A stretch of 55,350 bases of DNA, taken from assembly GCA_020832055.1 (NCBI GenBank), contig JAFIFL010000002.1, forward strand, positions 1 to 55,350, written 5' to 3'. A program made the position numbers and the translations under genes. The notes under the pieces were generated by a model, which had not been told where the DNA came from, searched no databases, and saw only the letters and a program-made list of their open reading frames with translations. This document shows positions 19,434-28,747 of this stretch, one piece after another (the first letter of the stretch is position 1; each line of letters begins with the position of its first letter). The stretch comes from Gammaproteobacteria bacterium (GTDB lineage Bacteria > Pseudomonadota > Gammaproteobacteria > Pseudomonadales > Azotimanducaceae).

Positions 19434-22400
19434 TCAGCGGATCTTTCTGAGCAGTTCCGCGTTGCCGCCCGAGGCCGTCGTGTTGACGGTGAACGTCCGC
19501 TCCGTGGCGAAGCGCAGCAGGTAGTGGGGGCCGCCGGCCTTCGGGCCCGTTCCCGACAGCCCCTGACCGCCAAAGGGCTGCGAACCCACGATGGCTCCGA
19601 TCATGTTGCGGTTCACGTACATGTTCCCGGCCGGCACGGCGCGGAACAGTTGCCTGGCCCGGCGCTCGATGCGCGAATGCAGACCGAAGGTCAGCCCGTA
19701 GCCCGCCTCCGCCACCTCCGCCAGACAGGCGTCGAGCTGCGATTCCCGGAAGCGCCGGACGTGCAGGATGGGTCCGAACTTCTCGCCACCGATATCACGG
19801 ATGTGATCGATACCGAACAGCATGGGTGCCACGTAGGTGCCCCGCGCGTCGATGACATCCGGGACCTGCAGCCGGTGCTTGACCTTCGCTTTGCCGGCCA
19901 GCGTCCCGGCGTGATCGAGCAGCATGCGCCGGGCATTGCCGTCGATCACCGGACCCACATCTGTGGCCGGATCGCGCGGATCACCGATCACGAGCGCATC
20001 CATGGCGCCTTGGATCATCGCGAGGAGGTCGTTCTCGATGGCCTCCTGAACGTACAGCACGCGCAAGGCCGAACAGCGCTGACCGGCACTGCCGAAAGCA
20101 CTCGTCAGGACATCGTCCGTGACCTGCTCGGGCAATGCGCTGGCATCCACGAACATGGCGTTCAGGCCGCCGGTCTCCGCGATCAGCGGTATCAGCGGAC
20201 CCGGGCGCTCGGCGAGACGCTGGGCAATGCGCCGGGCCGTCGCCTCGGATCCGGTGAAGGCCACGCCGGCAATCCCGGGATGCCTGACCAGCGGCTCACC
20301 CACTTGCGTACCGCTGCCGGGAAGCAGGTGCAGCACCTCCACCGGCACCCCTGCCTTGTGCATGAGCATCACCGCGCGAGACGCGATCAGCGGCGTCTGG
20401 TCAGCCGGCTTGGCCACCACGGCATTGCCGGCTGCCAGAGCCCCCGCCACCTGACCGGTGAAGATCGCCAACGGGAAATTCCATGGGCTGATGCAGGCGA
20501 AGACGCCACGTCCGTGCAGGCTGAGCTCATTGCGCTCGCCGGTCGGACCAGGCAGCTGCTGACTGCCTTCGAACTGGCTGCGGGCGAGGTGGGCGTAATA
20601 GCGCAGGAAATCCACCGCCTCACGCACCTCAGCGAGGGCGTCAGGAATGGTCTTGCCGGCTTCGATGACCGCGAGATGCATGAGCTGGAGAAGATGCTCT
20701 TCGTAGGCGTCGGCGACCCGTTCCAAAATCTCGGCGCGTCCGGCCCCGCCCCGGGCATCCCAGGCCGCCTGGGCAGCCCGACCGCTGACCACGGCCGCAT
20801 CCACGTCCTCGGCGCGGGCCTCGATGACCTTCCCGGCGGGTTCGTCGAGCCGCGCCGGGTTGTGCACTTCAACAGGGCTGCCTTCGCCGGGGCGACCGGC
20901 GATCAGCGGCACGGCGACACGGCTCTGGGGGTCGTAGCCTTCGAACGCCATGGCAATCTGATCGAGGACACGAGGATCGTCGAGGTCCAGGGATAGCGAG
21001 TTGCGGCGCGGCGCGAACAGGGCCGAAGGCAGCGCAATGTCCGGATGCCGGGCCGCGTCGAGACCGCGGACCTCCACGAAGGAATCCGTGACCACTTCGT
21101 CCACCGGATAACGCTCGTTGAGGAAGCGGTTGACAAAGGAGGAATTGGCACCGTTCTCCAGCAGCCGCCGGACCAGGTAGGACACCAGCTCCTCGTGACC
21201 GCCAACGGGCGCGTAGGTGCGCACCGTGGGGAACTCCGGATACTGTTCCCGCGCTACCCGATACAGCAGTTCACCCATGCCGTGCAGGCGTTGGAACTCG
21301 AATTCCGCCCCCTTCCCAGCCATGGCCATGACGCTGGCCACGGAGTGGGCATTGTGGGTGGCAAACTGGGGCGAGAGCCAGCCATCGCTGTCGAGCAGTG
21401 CCGAGGCACAGACCAGCCAGGAAAGATCGGTGCTGGACTTGCGGGTGAAGACGGGAAAGTCCGCAAGTCCCGCCACCTGGGCATGCTTGATCTCCGCGTC
21501 CCAGTAGGCGCCCTTGACCAGCCGGACCGGAAAGCGACGGCCGCTGTCCCGGGCCAGCGCTTCGAGCCACCCGATCAGGTCACGGGCGCGCTTGCCGTAG
21601 GCCTGCACCACGAAACCGGCGCCGTCCCAGCCATCGAGGTCCGGATCCCGGGCCAGCCGCTCGAACAGGTCCATGGAGGGCAGCAACCTTGCCGCCTCCT
21701 CGGCATCGATGGAGAGACCGATGCCCCCCGCAGCGGCCCGCAGGGCCAGCGCCTTGAGCCGCTGGTAGATGGCATCGCGGACGCCCTCGAAGTGCATGGG
21801 TTCATAGCGCGGATGCAGCGCGGAGAGCTTGACCGAGACCCCGGGGCGGGCCTCGGGCGCACCGGCCCCTGCGGCCACCACATGATCAATGGCCAGGGCA
21901 TAAGACTCGCCATAGGCCGCCGCATCCGCCTCCGTCCGCGCGCCTTCGCCGAGCATGTCGAAGGAGAACAGTGCCTCGTCGCCGTACTCCTTGCGCCCCC
22001 GGCGAGTGGCCTCTTCGATGCTTTCACCAAGCACGAACTCCCGGCCGAGGATGCGCATGGCGCCGTAGAGGGCGTTGCGGATCACCGGTTCGCCGGTCCG
22101 CGACACCAGTCCCCGCAACCACGCGGCCGGACCGGTGCGAAAATCTGCAGTGGGCTTGATGACCCGACCGGTGAGCATCAGCGCCCAGGTCGAAGCGTTC
22201 ACCAGCAGTGCATCCGATCCACCCAGGTGAGTCGCCCAGTCTGCGGAGAGCAACTTGTCGGAAATGAGTTCGTCTGCGGTGGTGTCGTCGGGAATGCGCA
22301 ACAGCGCTTCCGCGAGACACATCAGGGCCACCCCTTCCTCATTGGACAGGCCGTACTCCTCCAGGAAGGCGTCGAGCCGACTGCGGTCGGCACGATGTTC

Positions 22401-22583
22401 GCGGGCGCGCCGGACCAGTTCCCGGCCCTCCTCAAGTGCCCGGCGCCGCATGACGCTGCCCATGGGGAAAGCCTCGACGAGGTCGTTGACGACGGCTTCC
22501 TCATCGCGCAGCTTCATCTGCGCAATCCGCTCGAAGAAGTCGGCGCCAGTCAGGCCAGGCAGGTCTGGTCGACGATTCCGCAC
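19434..22583 (-). CDS. putA: bifunctional proline dehydrogenase / L-glutamate gamma-semialdehyde dehydrogenase
   Basis: PRODH 'VSVKLSALHPRYE…VRLVKGAYWDAEIKHAQ…FATHNAHSVASV'; P5CDH 'ISPWNFPLAIFTGQVAGALAAGNAVVAKPADQTPLIA…GSAGQRCSALRVLYVQ…NMYVNRNMIGAIVGSQPFGGQGLSGTGPKAGGPHYL'. GTG start at 22583; the ORF track over-extends to 23084. Confidence 0.93.
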   Translation of the reverse strand: MRNRRPDLPGLTGADFFERIAQMKLRDEEAVVNDLVEAFPMGSVMRRRALEEGRELVRRAREHRADRSRLDAFLEEYGLSNEEGVALMCLAEALLRIPDDTTADELISDKLLSADWATHLGGSDALLVNASTWALMLTGRVIKPTADFRTGPAAWLRGLVSRTGEPVIRNALYGAMRILGREFVLGESIEEATRRGRKEYGDEALFSFDMLGEGARTEADAAAYGESYALAIDHVVAAGAGAPEARPGVSVKLSALHPRYEPMHFEGVRDAIYQRLKALALRAAAGGIGLSIDAEEAARLLPSMDLFERLARDPDLDGWDGAGFVVQAYGKRARDLIGWLEALARDSGRRFPVRLVKGAYWDAEIKHAQVAGLADFPVFTRKSSTDLSWLVCASALLDSDGWLSPQFATHNAHSVASVMAMAGKGAEFEFQRLHGMGELLYRVAREQYPEFPTVRTYAPVGGHEELVSYLVRRLLENGANSSFVNRFLNERYPVDEVVTDSFVEVRGLDAARHPDIALPSALFAPRRNSLSLDLDDPRVLDQIAMAFEGYDPQSRVAVPLIAGRPGEGSPVEVHNPARLDEPAGKVIEARAEDVDAAVVSGRAAQAAWDARGGAGRAEILERVADAYEEHLLQLMHLAVIEAGKTIPDALAEVREAVDFLRYYAHLARSQFEGSQQLPGPTGERNELSLHGRGVFACISPWNFPLAIFTGQVAGALAAGNAVVAKPADQTPLIASRAVMLMHKAGVPVEVLHLLPGSGTQVGEPLVRHPGIAGVAFTGSEATARRIAQRLAERPGPLIPLIAETGGLNAMFVDASALPEQVTDDVLTSAFGSAGQRCSALRVLYVQEAIENDLLAMIQGAMDALVIGDPRDPATDVGPVIDGNARRMLLDHAGTLAGKAKVKHRLQVPDVIDARGTYVAPMLFGIDHIRDIGGEKFGPILHVRRFRESQLDACLAEVAEAGYGLTFGLHSRIERRARQLFRAVPAGNMYVNRNMIGAIVGSQPFGGQGLSGTGPKAGGPHYLLRFATERTFTVNTTASGGNAELLRKIR

Positions 22584-22621
22584 GGCATGCCTCCAGGTTG
22601 TCGCCCTCAGCGCCGCACAGT

Positions 22622-23425
22622 CTACGCCGGTTGGGCCAGCACCGTCTGCGTCACCCGTGCCACCAGACCGTCGGCCTGCCAGCACTCCGCCGAGACCACG
22701 CCGCGGCCGGCGGGGCTGTGCTGGTTGCGGGATACCAGGCCCACCGCTCCGGGCGCCGGGATGCGCAGCACGTGCAGCGAGATGTCGGCATTGATGAAGC
22801 CGATGCGCCCCTCCGGCTCTTCGAGCCGCCGCTGGGAGACGCCATTGGCGAAATCCGCCAGCGCCGCCAGCTGGACCATCGGCATCAAGGCAATACCGGG
22901 CGCCAGATCCAGCGGCAGGCGCAGCCAGCCACCGCCTGCGCCGCCGCCATCGAGCCCCGAATCCCGGCGCACCAGCAGGCGCAGATGGAGTCCGTCCTTT
23001 TCCGCCAGATCGCGCCCACTCTGGGTCCGCACCACATCGGCGAGACTCGCCTCCGGCAGCATGTCCTCTGGTGGCAGCGGACACTTCGCCGGCGCCACTT
23101 CGGCGCTGACCGCCATGGCGCCGGTATGGAGGCTGGTCGCGCGCACCAATTCCTTGCCGCCGCTGCTGAGCACCGCCTCATGGACGCAAAGTCTGCGCCC
23201 CTGGCGAAGTGAGCGAACACTCACTTCAAGCGGGGCGCAGGGCACCGGGCGGAACAGGTCCAGGGACAGGCGGGCCAACTGGAACTCCGGCGCCACCGCT
23301 TCCCCGAGGACGTGGCACAGCAGTGCAGCCGGAGCGCCGCCGTGGAGCGTGTCGCCCCAGGGCCCCATGGCTGCCGAGGTCGGCATCCAGGTGCTGCCCT
23401 CGCGGGTGAAAATGACGTCGGTCAT
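22622..23425 (-). CDS. thioesterase family protein
   Basis: 'WMPTSAAMGPWGDTLHGGAPAALLCHVLGEAVAPEFQLARLSLDLFRPVPCAPLEVSVRSLRQGRRL' typical acyl-CoA thioesterase (4HBT_3-like). Confidence 0.75.
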   Translation of the reverse strand: MTDVIFTREGSTWMPTSAAMGPWGDTLHGGAPAALLCHVLGEAVAPEFQLARLSLDLFRPVPCAPLEVSVRSLRQGRRLCVHEAVLSSGGKELVRATSLHTGAMAVSAEVAPAKCPLPPEDMLPEASLADVVRTQSGRDLAEKDGLHLRLLVRRDSGLDGGGAGGGWLRLPLDLAPGIALMPMVQLAALADFANGVSQRRLEEPEGRIGFINADISLHVLRIPAPGAVGLVSRNQHSPAGRGVVSAECWQADGLVARVTQTVLAQPA

Positions 23426-23550
23426 CTGGACTCCTCGTTGGTCATGATTGGTCATGGGCAGCCATCCCCCATAACAGGTCGCGGTCGGGATAGCGCTAAT
23501 CGATTCGAATTAATACACTGGCAGGAACACTGTTGCGCTCAGAGGATGCC

Positions 23551-24792
23551 ATGGATTTCAACGACAGCCCCACCGAAGCCGCCTTTCGCCAGGAAGTGCG
23601 CGCCTTCCTCGACCAGCATGCACGACTGCGGCGTGAGCCCAACGAGAGCGCCTTCGACAGTGCGAAGACCGACGCCGACAGGCTCGCCATCGCCAAGCGC
23701 TGGCAGCAGACCTTAGCCGATGCCGGCTGGGCCTGCCTGAGCTGGCCGAAAACCTACGGCGGGCGGGACGCCACGCCCATCGAGCAGGTGATCTGGAACC
23801 AGGAGGTGAAGCGCTACGTGACGCCTGATGGGCTGTTCATCATCGGCCAGGGCATGTGCGCTCCCACCCTGATGGCCTACGCCAACGAGCAGCAGAAAGC
23901 CCACCACCTGCCGCGCATCGCCAGTGGTGCCGAGGTCTGGTGTCAACTGTTCTCCGAACCGGTGGCCGGCTCGGATCTGGCCGGCATCAAGACCCGGGCG
24001 ATCAAGGATGGGGACGAATGGGTGGTCAACGGCCAGAAGGTCTGGACCTCCGGCGCCCACTATTCCGACTGGGGCATCCTCATCACCCGCACCGACCCCG
24101 GCGTACCCAAACACAAAGGCCTGACCATGTTCTTCCTGGACATGAAGACGCCGGGGGTGGAGGTGCGGCCCATCAAGCAGATCAACGGCAACAAGGACTT
24201 CAATGAGGTCTATTTCACCGACGTCCGCATCCCCGACAGCCAGCGCCTCGGCAAGCCGGGTGAAGGCTGGAAGGTCGCGCTGGTGACCCTGATGAACGAG
24301 CGCATGGCCGTGGGCAGCGGCCTGTCCAACACCGTCATGGACGTGTTCCGCGCCGCCCAGACCGTGGAACTCGACGACGAGCCTGCCATCCGCAATCCCG
24401 CCGTCCGCGATCAGCTCGCCGACTGGTACTGCCGGGAGATGGGCCTGAAGTACACCACCTACCGCATGATCACCGCCCTGTCCCGCGGCCAGGACCCGGG
24501 GCCGGAGGCGTCCATCAGCAAGGTGGTGGTGGGTGCCAACAACAATCAGTCCGCCAGCTATGCGCTGGATCTTCAGGATATGGGCGGCATCCTCGACGAC
24601 GACGAGCTGTCCGGCTTCGGCAATCAGTTCCAACGCCAGTTCATGCGCTCACCGGCCAACCGCATCGAGGGCGGCAGTGACGAGATTCTGCGCAACATCA
24701 TCGCCGAACGCGTCCTCGGCATGCCCCCGGACATTCGGCCGGACAAGAACGTACCGTTCAACGAGGTTCCTGGAGCGAACAGCAAGAGCTGA
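23551..24792 (+). CDS. acyl-CoA dehydrogenase family protein
   Basis: 'CQLFSEPVAGSDLAGIKTRAIKDGDEWVVNGQKVWTSGAHYSDWGILITRTDP', 'QFMRSPANRIEGGSDEILRNIIAERVLGMP'. Confidence 0.93.
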   Translation: MDFNDSPTEAAFRQEVRAFLDQHARLRREPNESAFDSAKTDADRLAIAKRWQQTLADAGWACLSWPKTYGGRDATPIEQVIWNQEVKRYVTPDGLFIIGQGMCAPTLMAYANEQQKAHHLPRIASGAEVWCQLFSEPVAGSDLAGIKTRAIKDGDEWVVNGQKVWTSGAHYSDWGILITRTDPGVPKHKGLTMFFLDMKTPGVEVRPIKQINGNKDFNEVYFTDVRIPDSQRLGKPGEGWKVALVTLMNERMAVGSGLSNTVMDVFRAAQTVELDDEPAIRNPAVRDQLADWYCREMGLKYTTYRMITALSRGQDPGPEASISKVVVGANNNQSASYALDLQDMGGILDDDELSGFGNQFQRQFMRSPANRIEGGSDEILRNIIAERVLGMPPDIRPDKNVPFNEVPGANSKS

Positions 24793-24805
24793 AGTGCAGC
24801 GCCGT

Positions 24806-25024
24806 TCAGCCTTCGCGCTGCTTCCCGCACAGTTCTGACAGCGACATCAGCCCGGCCTTGAGCCGGGCGTGCTCGTCGGCGTCGATGGCACCTTCCTCCA
24901 ATGCCCGTGCGAGGTCCATCAGCTGCTGGCCGATCGACACATCCCCCATGCGGACGTTCGTGGCCACATTCTCGTTCCAGCAACCTGCCAGCAGCAGCAG
25001 CATGCCTGTCGTTATGAGTTTCAA
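24806..25024 (-). CDS. small lipoprotein with SHOCT-like C-terminus
   Basis: TTG start at 25024 preceded by GGGGGGAG RBS; LKLITTGMLLLLAGCWNE (lipobox LLAGC); 'LMDLARALEEGAIDADEHARLKAGLMSL' resembles SHOCT. Confidence 0.55.
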   Translation of the reverse strand: MKLITTGMLLLLAGCWNENVATNVRMGDVSIGQQLMDLARALEEGAIDADEHARLKAGLMSLSELCGKQREG

Positions 25025-25233
25025 GGCTCTCCCCCCTTTGGCGTGAATGCAGCGCAAGTTTCGAACATTTCCGCGCTCCCTGCGAGAGCTCCGAGGACTT
25101 TGTTCCGGAGCTCCTTCGCGGTTGGTCAAACTCGCCACTGTCGTGCGAATCCGACCACATTGCATCCCAACTCTCTCGGAGCGATCTTTCAGATATCCTT
25201 AAAAAACAGCAATTTAAGACCTCAAAATCCGGT

Positions 25234-25249
25234 TGGCACGAAGTGTGTA
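25234..25249 (+). promoter_or_regulatory. putative sigma54 (-24/-12) promoter for the PspC-domain operon
   Basis: TGGCAC-GAAGT-GTGTA vs consensus TGGCAC-N5-TTGCA: -24 element perfect, -12 element 3/5; located ~60 bp upstream of 25309 ORF. Confidence 0.4.
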
Positions 25250-25308
25250 TAACCCGAGATGTCAGCGAGCCCCGCAGCAAGCCGGGGAAAGTTCACGGAG
25301 GGAGTACC

Positions 25309-25527
25309 ATGCTTTCACTTCAACGCCTCAGCCGCCTGCGTCAGCCCCGCAGCAACCGCGCATCGACCGCACTGTTGATCGTCACGTTCAGCGTCTTCGC
25401 GGTCCTCGGGCACATGGCCATCGAGCAGCAGCGTGGCGGCGCCCAGTGGGCCGGGGAGTCGACGCCGGCATCAGCCAAGTCCGATCAGCTCGATCTCTGG
25501 TCGCTGTTCCACCATCTTCGATTCTGA
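25309..25527 (+). CDS. small single-TM hypothetical protein (72 aa)
   Basis: GGAGGGAG RBS then MLSLQRLSRLRQPRSNRASTALLIVTFSVFAVLGHMAIEQQ...; 13 nt upstream of the PspC gene. Confidence 0.6.
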   Translation: MLSLQRLSRLRQPRSNRASTALLIVTFSVFAVLGHMAIEQQRGGAQWAGESTPASAKSDQLDLWSLFHHLRF

Positions 25528-25540
25528 GGAAGCCATCATC

Positions 25541-25762
25541 ATGAGCATGCATCACGAACGCCCGCCGCGCTTTCTGCGCGATACCCACGAGGCCTACCTG
25601 GGCGGCGTCTGTGCCGGAGTCGCCCGCGGCCTGAAAGTCAGAGCCCTCGGCGTGAGGGTGGTGGTGGCCGTCGCAGCGGTGTTGTTCACCACGCCGACCC
25701 TGATCGCCTACGCGGCCGCCTGGCTGCTGATGGACTCCCGCGAGGAGTATCGCCTGCCCTGA
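25541..25762 (+). CDS. PspC domain-containing protein
   Basis: 'RFLRDTHEAYLGGVCAGVARGLKVRALGVRVVVAVAAVLFTTPTLIAYAAAWLLMD' PspC domain pattern (GGVCAGVA + TM). Confidence 0.82.
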   Translation: MSMHHERPPRFLRDTHEAYLGGVCAGVARGLKVRALGVRVVVAVAAVLFTTPTLIAYAAAWLLMDSREEYRLP

Positions 25763-25790
25763 GCGGCGTGGGCCCGCAGGGGCCCCGCCG

Positions 25791-26708
25791 CTATCTTGGC
25801 AGGACGATGTAACCGGCCCGCGGGAAGTGCACCACCACTTCGCCGAGGGCCGCGTCACGGCGCAGCAGGGCGATCTCGTCGGCACTGATCAGCAGCAGCT
25901 CGCCGGCCACCAGATCGCGACCATAATCGTCGGGCGCCACTTCCACCTTCATGCCGGGACGTAGACCATTGGGCTCGTCGGGGTCGCCAGCCGGCAGCGT
26001 CTCAGGTGTTTGTGCAGCTGCCAGATCCAGCGCCTCCCGGGCGCCGAGCTCGAAGCGTTCACCCTGGCCGATGGCCGTCATGCGGGCCTCCCAGGCCGTG
26101 ATGCGCGGGAACCGGTCGAGCAGACCGGCCTCATCCGGGCAGACCTGCCGCAAAAACCAGACCACATGCCAGGGGTGAAGATCGAGCATGCCCGGCGCCG
26201 ACCCGGCCAGAAACGGCCGGCCGTCCCGCAGCTGCCGGTCGAGGAAATCGAGGTGAGCCCGGTACTGCTCACGCATCACCGGCACCGCCGCCCGCATGCG
26301 CGCCACGTCGAAGCGGGTCCCCGACATCTGGGCCCGGTCATCGATGAAGGCCTGGGACACGGCATGACCGATGCTGCCGAAGATCAGCTGCACCGCGACC
26401 ATGAAGAAGCTGCGATCTGCCCAGAAGCCCAGCGCATCCGCCAGGCCGTCGATACCGCCGGGATAGAGCGTCGGCTGCGGGAAGCGCCGCTCGAGTTCCC
26501 GCAGGATCATGGCGCTGTCGCACCACACTTCGGCACCGATCTGCATGGAAGGGGTGCGTCGATAGCCTCCCGTCAACGGCAGGTAGTCCGGCTTCGGCAT
26601 CATGTTCGGGATCAGGACACTGTGCCAGCGGATGCCCTTGATGCCCATGGCTACCCGGACCTTCTCGGAGAACGGGGAGCCGTCGTAGTGGTGAAGAATC
26701 GGTTCCAT
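25791..26708 (-). CDS. glutathione S-transferase family protein
   Basis: 'MEPILHHYDGSPFSEKVRVAMGIKGIRWHSV', 'PSMQIGAEVWCDSAMILRELERRFPQPTLYP'. Confidence 0.82.
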   Translation of the reverse strand: MEPILHHYDGSPFSEKVRVAMGIKGIRWHSVLIPNMMPKPDYLPLTGGYRRTPSMQIGAEVWCDSAMILRELERRFPQPTLYPGGIDGLADALGFWADRSFFMVAVQLIFGSIGHAVSQAFIDDRAQMSGTRFDVARMRAAVPVMREQYRAHLDFLDRQLRDGRPFLAGSAPGMLDLHPWHVVWFLRQVCPDEAGLLDRFPRITAWEARMTAIGQGERFELGAREALDLAAAQTPETLPAGDPDEPNGLRPGMKVEVAPDDYGRDLVAGELLLISADEIALLRRDAALGEVVVHFPRAGYIVLPR

Positions 26709-26751
26709 CGGATTCACAGGCGCCTCCAGCGCTTTCGAAAAGACGCCGTCA

Positions 26752-27669
26752 CTACCGGGCGCTCGGAGCGGGGCCGGCCGACTCGGGAGCGGACCGACTG
26801 CTGGCCGCCAGCGCCTCGAAATCCCGGATCAGACTGCTCAGGCGACCGGAGAGGCGGCGCTTCTGCTCCGGTTCCAGCATGTTGATCAGATCGACGGCGA
26901 ACTGTCGATAGAGCGGCTGACGCCGGTCGAGGACCTCCTGATACTCCGGCGAGTACCAGCGCTCGCGATGGAGCAGGAGTTCGACGACGCGCTCCTCGAA
27001 CTCATCCATCTGCTTGCGCCGATCGAGGGCATCGAGAAGATCGGCCTGCCACTGCCGCCGGAACGCCACCCACTCGCTGTTGTCCGGCTCGAGCGATTCA
27101 CTCACGGCCACGAGCAGGGTTTCCTGCTCCGGCGTAAGGCGACCGATCCAGCGATCGAGACTGTCGCGGGTTTTCTGGCGCCACACCGATCGCTGCTCCG
27201 CGACCGGCAGGTCCTCGTAATCGGCATTGAGATCCTCGTTGGAGGCCTCGAGCGCCGCCGCAAACCCACGTATCTGGGCGTCACTGAAGCCGGCCATCAG
27301 ATCCACCGTCAGCGGCGCCGCCCGTTCGAGCATGACCGTGATCAGCTCCTCGGCCCGCTCCTCGAAGGCCATGAGCTGCTCGGGGTCGACCCCTGCCTGC
27401 ACCGCGGTGTCGAAGTCCTCCAGCAGACTGGCCCACTGCGGCAGCTGCTCGTGGCGGTGCCAGTGCAGGTACACCCGGGCTTCCTGCCGCAGCCAGCTGC
27501 GCTGGGCACGATCGAGATCCACGTAATCGGTGGCACGCCAGACCACCGCCCGATCCAGATTGGAGTAGACCAGCCGCAGGCTGCTGCAGCCACTGTGCAG
27601 CCCCAATGCCATCAGCAGCAGCAGGCAGCGCAGAATGTGTGTCTTGCTGCGGTCAAAGCAGGCCGGCAT
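26752..27669 (-). CDS. DUF6279-like lipoprotein
   Basis: Lipobox 'LMALGLHSGCSSLRLVYSNLDRAVVWRATDYVDLDRAQRSWLRQEARVYLHWHRHEQLPQWASLL'; pattern of DUF6279 lipoproteins. Confidence 0.7.
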   Translation of the reverse strand: MPACFDRSKTHILRCLLLLMALGLHSGCSSLRLVYSNLDRAVVWRATDYVDLDRAQRSWLRQEARVYLHWHRHEQLPQWASLLEDFDTAVQAGVDPEQLMAFEERAEELITVMLERAAPLTVDLMAGFSDAQIRGFAAALEASNEDLNADYEDLPVAEQRSVWRQKTRDSLDRWIGRLTPEQETLLVAVSESLEPDNSEWVAFRRQWQADLLDALDRRKQMDEFEERVVELLLHRERWYSPEYQEVLDRRQPLYRQFAVDLINMLEPEQKRRLSGRLSSLIRDFEALAASSRSAPESAGPAPSAR

Positions 27670-28747
27670 GGGCACAATCTCCTTGCAGGTCATCGATCCA
27701 GGCAGCGACCAGCGCGACCCCTTCGTCATCCACCAGACTGCGCCCGAGCTCCGGCATCATCACCGCCGGATCGCTGTGGCCCAGGCGATAGTGCAGGATG
27801 GACGCCTCCGGGCGACCGGGCCAGACGCCCACCCGGAGCCCGCCGGCACCTCGCCCTGCCGCCACCGGCGGCTTGCAGACACCGAGGTCCCAGGGCCGCG
27901 TCGTCCCATACCGGAGATCGAGGCCCGAACTGGCAGCGCTGCCCGCGCCGTTGTGGCAATGGGCGCAGTTGATGTCCAGATAGGCCCGCGCCTCCGGCTG
28001 TTCGGGCCAGGCCACCACGTCAGCCTCGTCCTTCACCCAGCCGGCCGCCTGCCACACAGCATACTGGTTCATGGACTGTGACAATCCGACCGCGGCAAGA
28101 TTCGCCGGAATCGGACCGATGGGCGCCAGCGCCTGCTGCTGACGACCACGACCATGACAGGCCGCACACTGGTTGCGGTCCGGGACCAGGTAGTCGAAGG
28201 CCGACCCGTCCTCGGCGACGAGGGCCAGCAGGGCCCCGGTATCGGCTCGATAGGCGTCCCCTCCGGCCTCGTCCCAAAGGTAGGACACGGCTTCCCAGCC
28301 CGAGGACCCATGGCGCAGGATCCGGGTTTCCAGCAGCCGCACATCCGTGAGCGGGAGACTTGCGGCCTCACCCCAGACCGCATCCAGCACTTCCAGGCGC
28401 ACGCGCCCCGCTGCCGCGTGGGGATAGACGAAGGTCTTGGTGATGATCGTGCCCACCGGAAACGCCAGCACCGCCAGGGAATCCGCTGCAGGCTGGCGCT
28501 CGGCGGCCGTTCCTCGCGGCAGGTGGACGCTGCGGTACTTCGAGGCGTGATCGGAAAACAGCTGATGACCGAGGGTGTAGACGAACCCGTCACGCACGAC
28601 GAGTGCCTCACGTTGTTGCTGAAGCAGACCCAACTCGGAAAGCCGATCGGGCAAGGACTCGGCCAGCGGCCAGGGCTGCGGCGCCGGTTCGCAGGCCAGC
28701 AGCAGCCAGCCCGCCAGGAGCGCGAGCGCTCCCCGCTTCACAGCCAT
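27653..28747 (-). CDS. SO_2930/HNE_0200 (TIGR03806)-like diheme c-type cytochrome lipoprotein
   Basis: Two CXXCH (CAACH, CAHCH); lipoprotein signal [21 protein letters not shown]; 'FPVGTIITKTFVYP', 'LDINCAHCHNGAGSAASSGLDLRY'; 4-nt overlap with beta-helix partner. Confidence 0.78.
   Translation of the reverse strand: MAVKRGALALLAGWLLLACEPAPQPWPLAESLPDRLSELGLLQQQREALVVRDGFVYTLGHQLFSDHASKYRSVHLPRGTAAERQPAADSLAVLAFPVGTIITKTFVYPHAAAGRVRLEVLDAVWGEAASLPLTDVRLLETRILRHGSSGWEAVSYLWDEAGGDAYRADTGALLALVAEDGSAFDYLVPDRNQCAACHGRGRQQQALAPIGPIPANLAAVGLSQSMNQYAVWQAAGWVKDEADVVAWPEQPEARAYLDINCAHCHNGAGSAASSGLDLRYGTTRPWDLGVCKPPVAAGRGAGGLRVGVWPGRPEASILHYRLGHSDPAVMMPELGRSLVDDEGVALVAAWIDDLQGDCAHAGLL

Noticed and set aside
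21045-23447. 800-aa plus-strand ORF antisense to putA
   Set aside because: Mirror ORF of a strong putA call; composition (Arg/His/Gly/Gln-rich, no recognisable domain) typical of GC-rich antisense frames.
23490-23515. Partial palindrome taatcgattcgaattaat upstream of the acyl-CoA dehydrogenase
   Set aside because: Could be an operator for a fatty-acid regulator but symmetry is weak and no regulator gene adjoins it.
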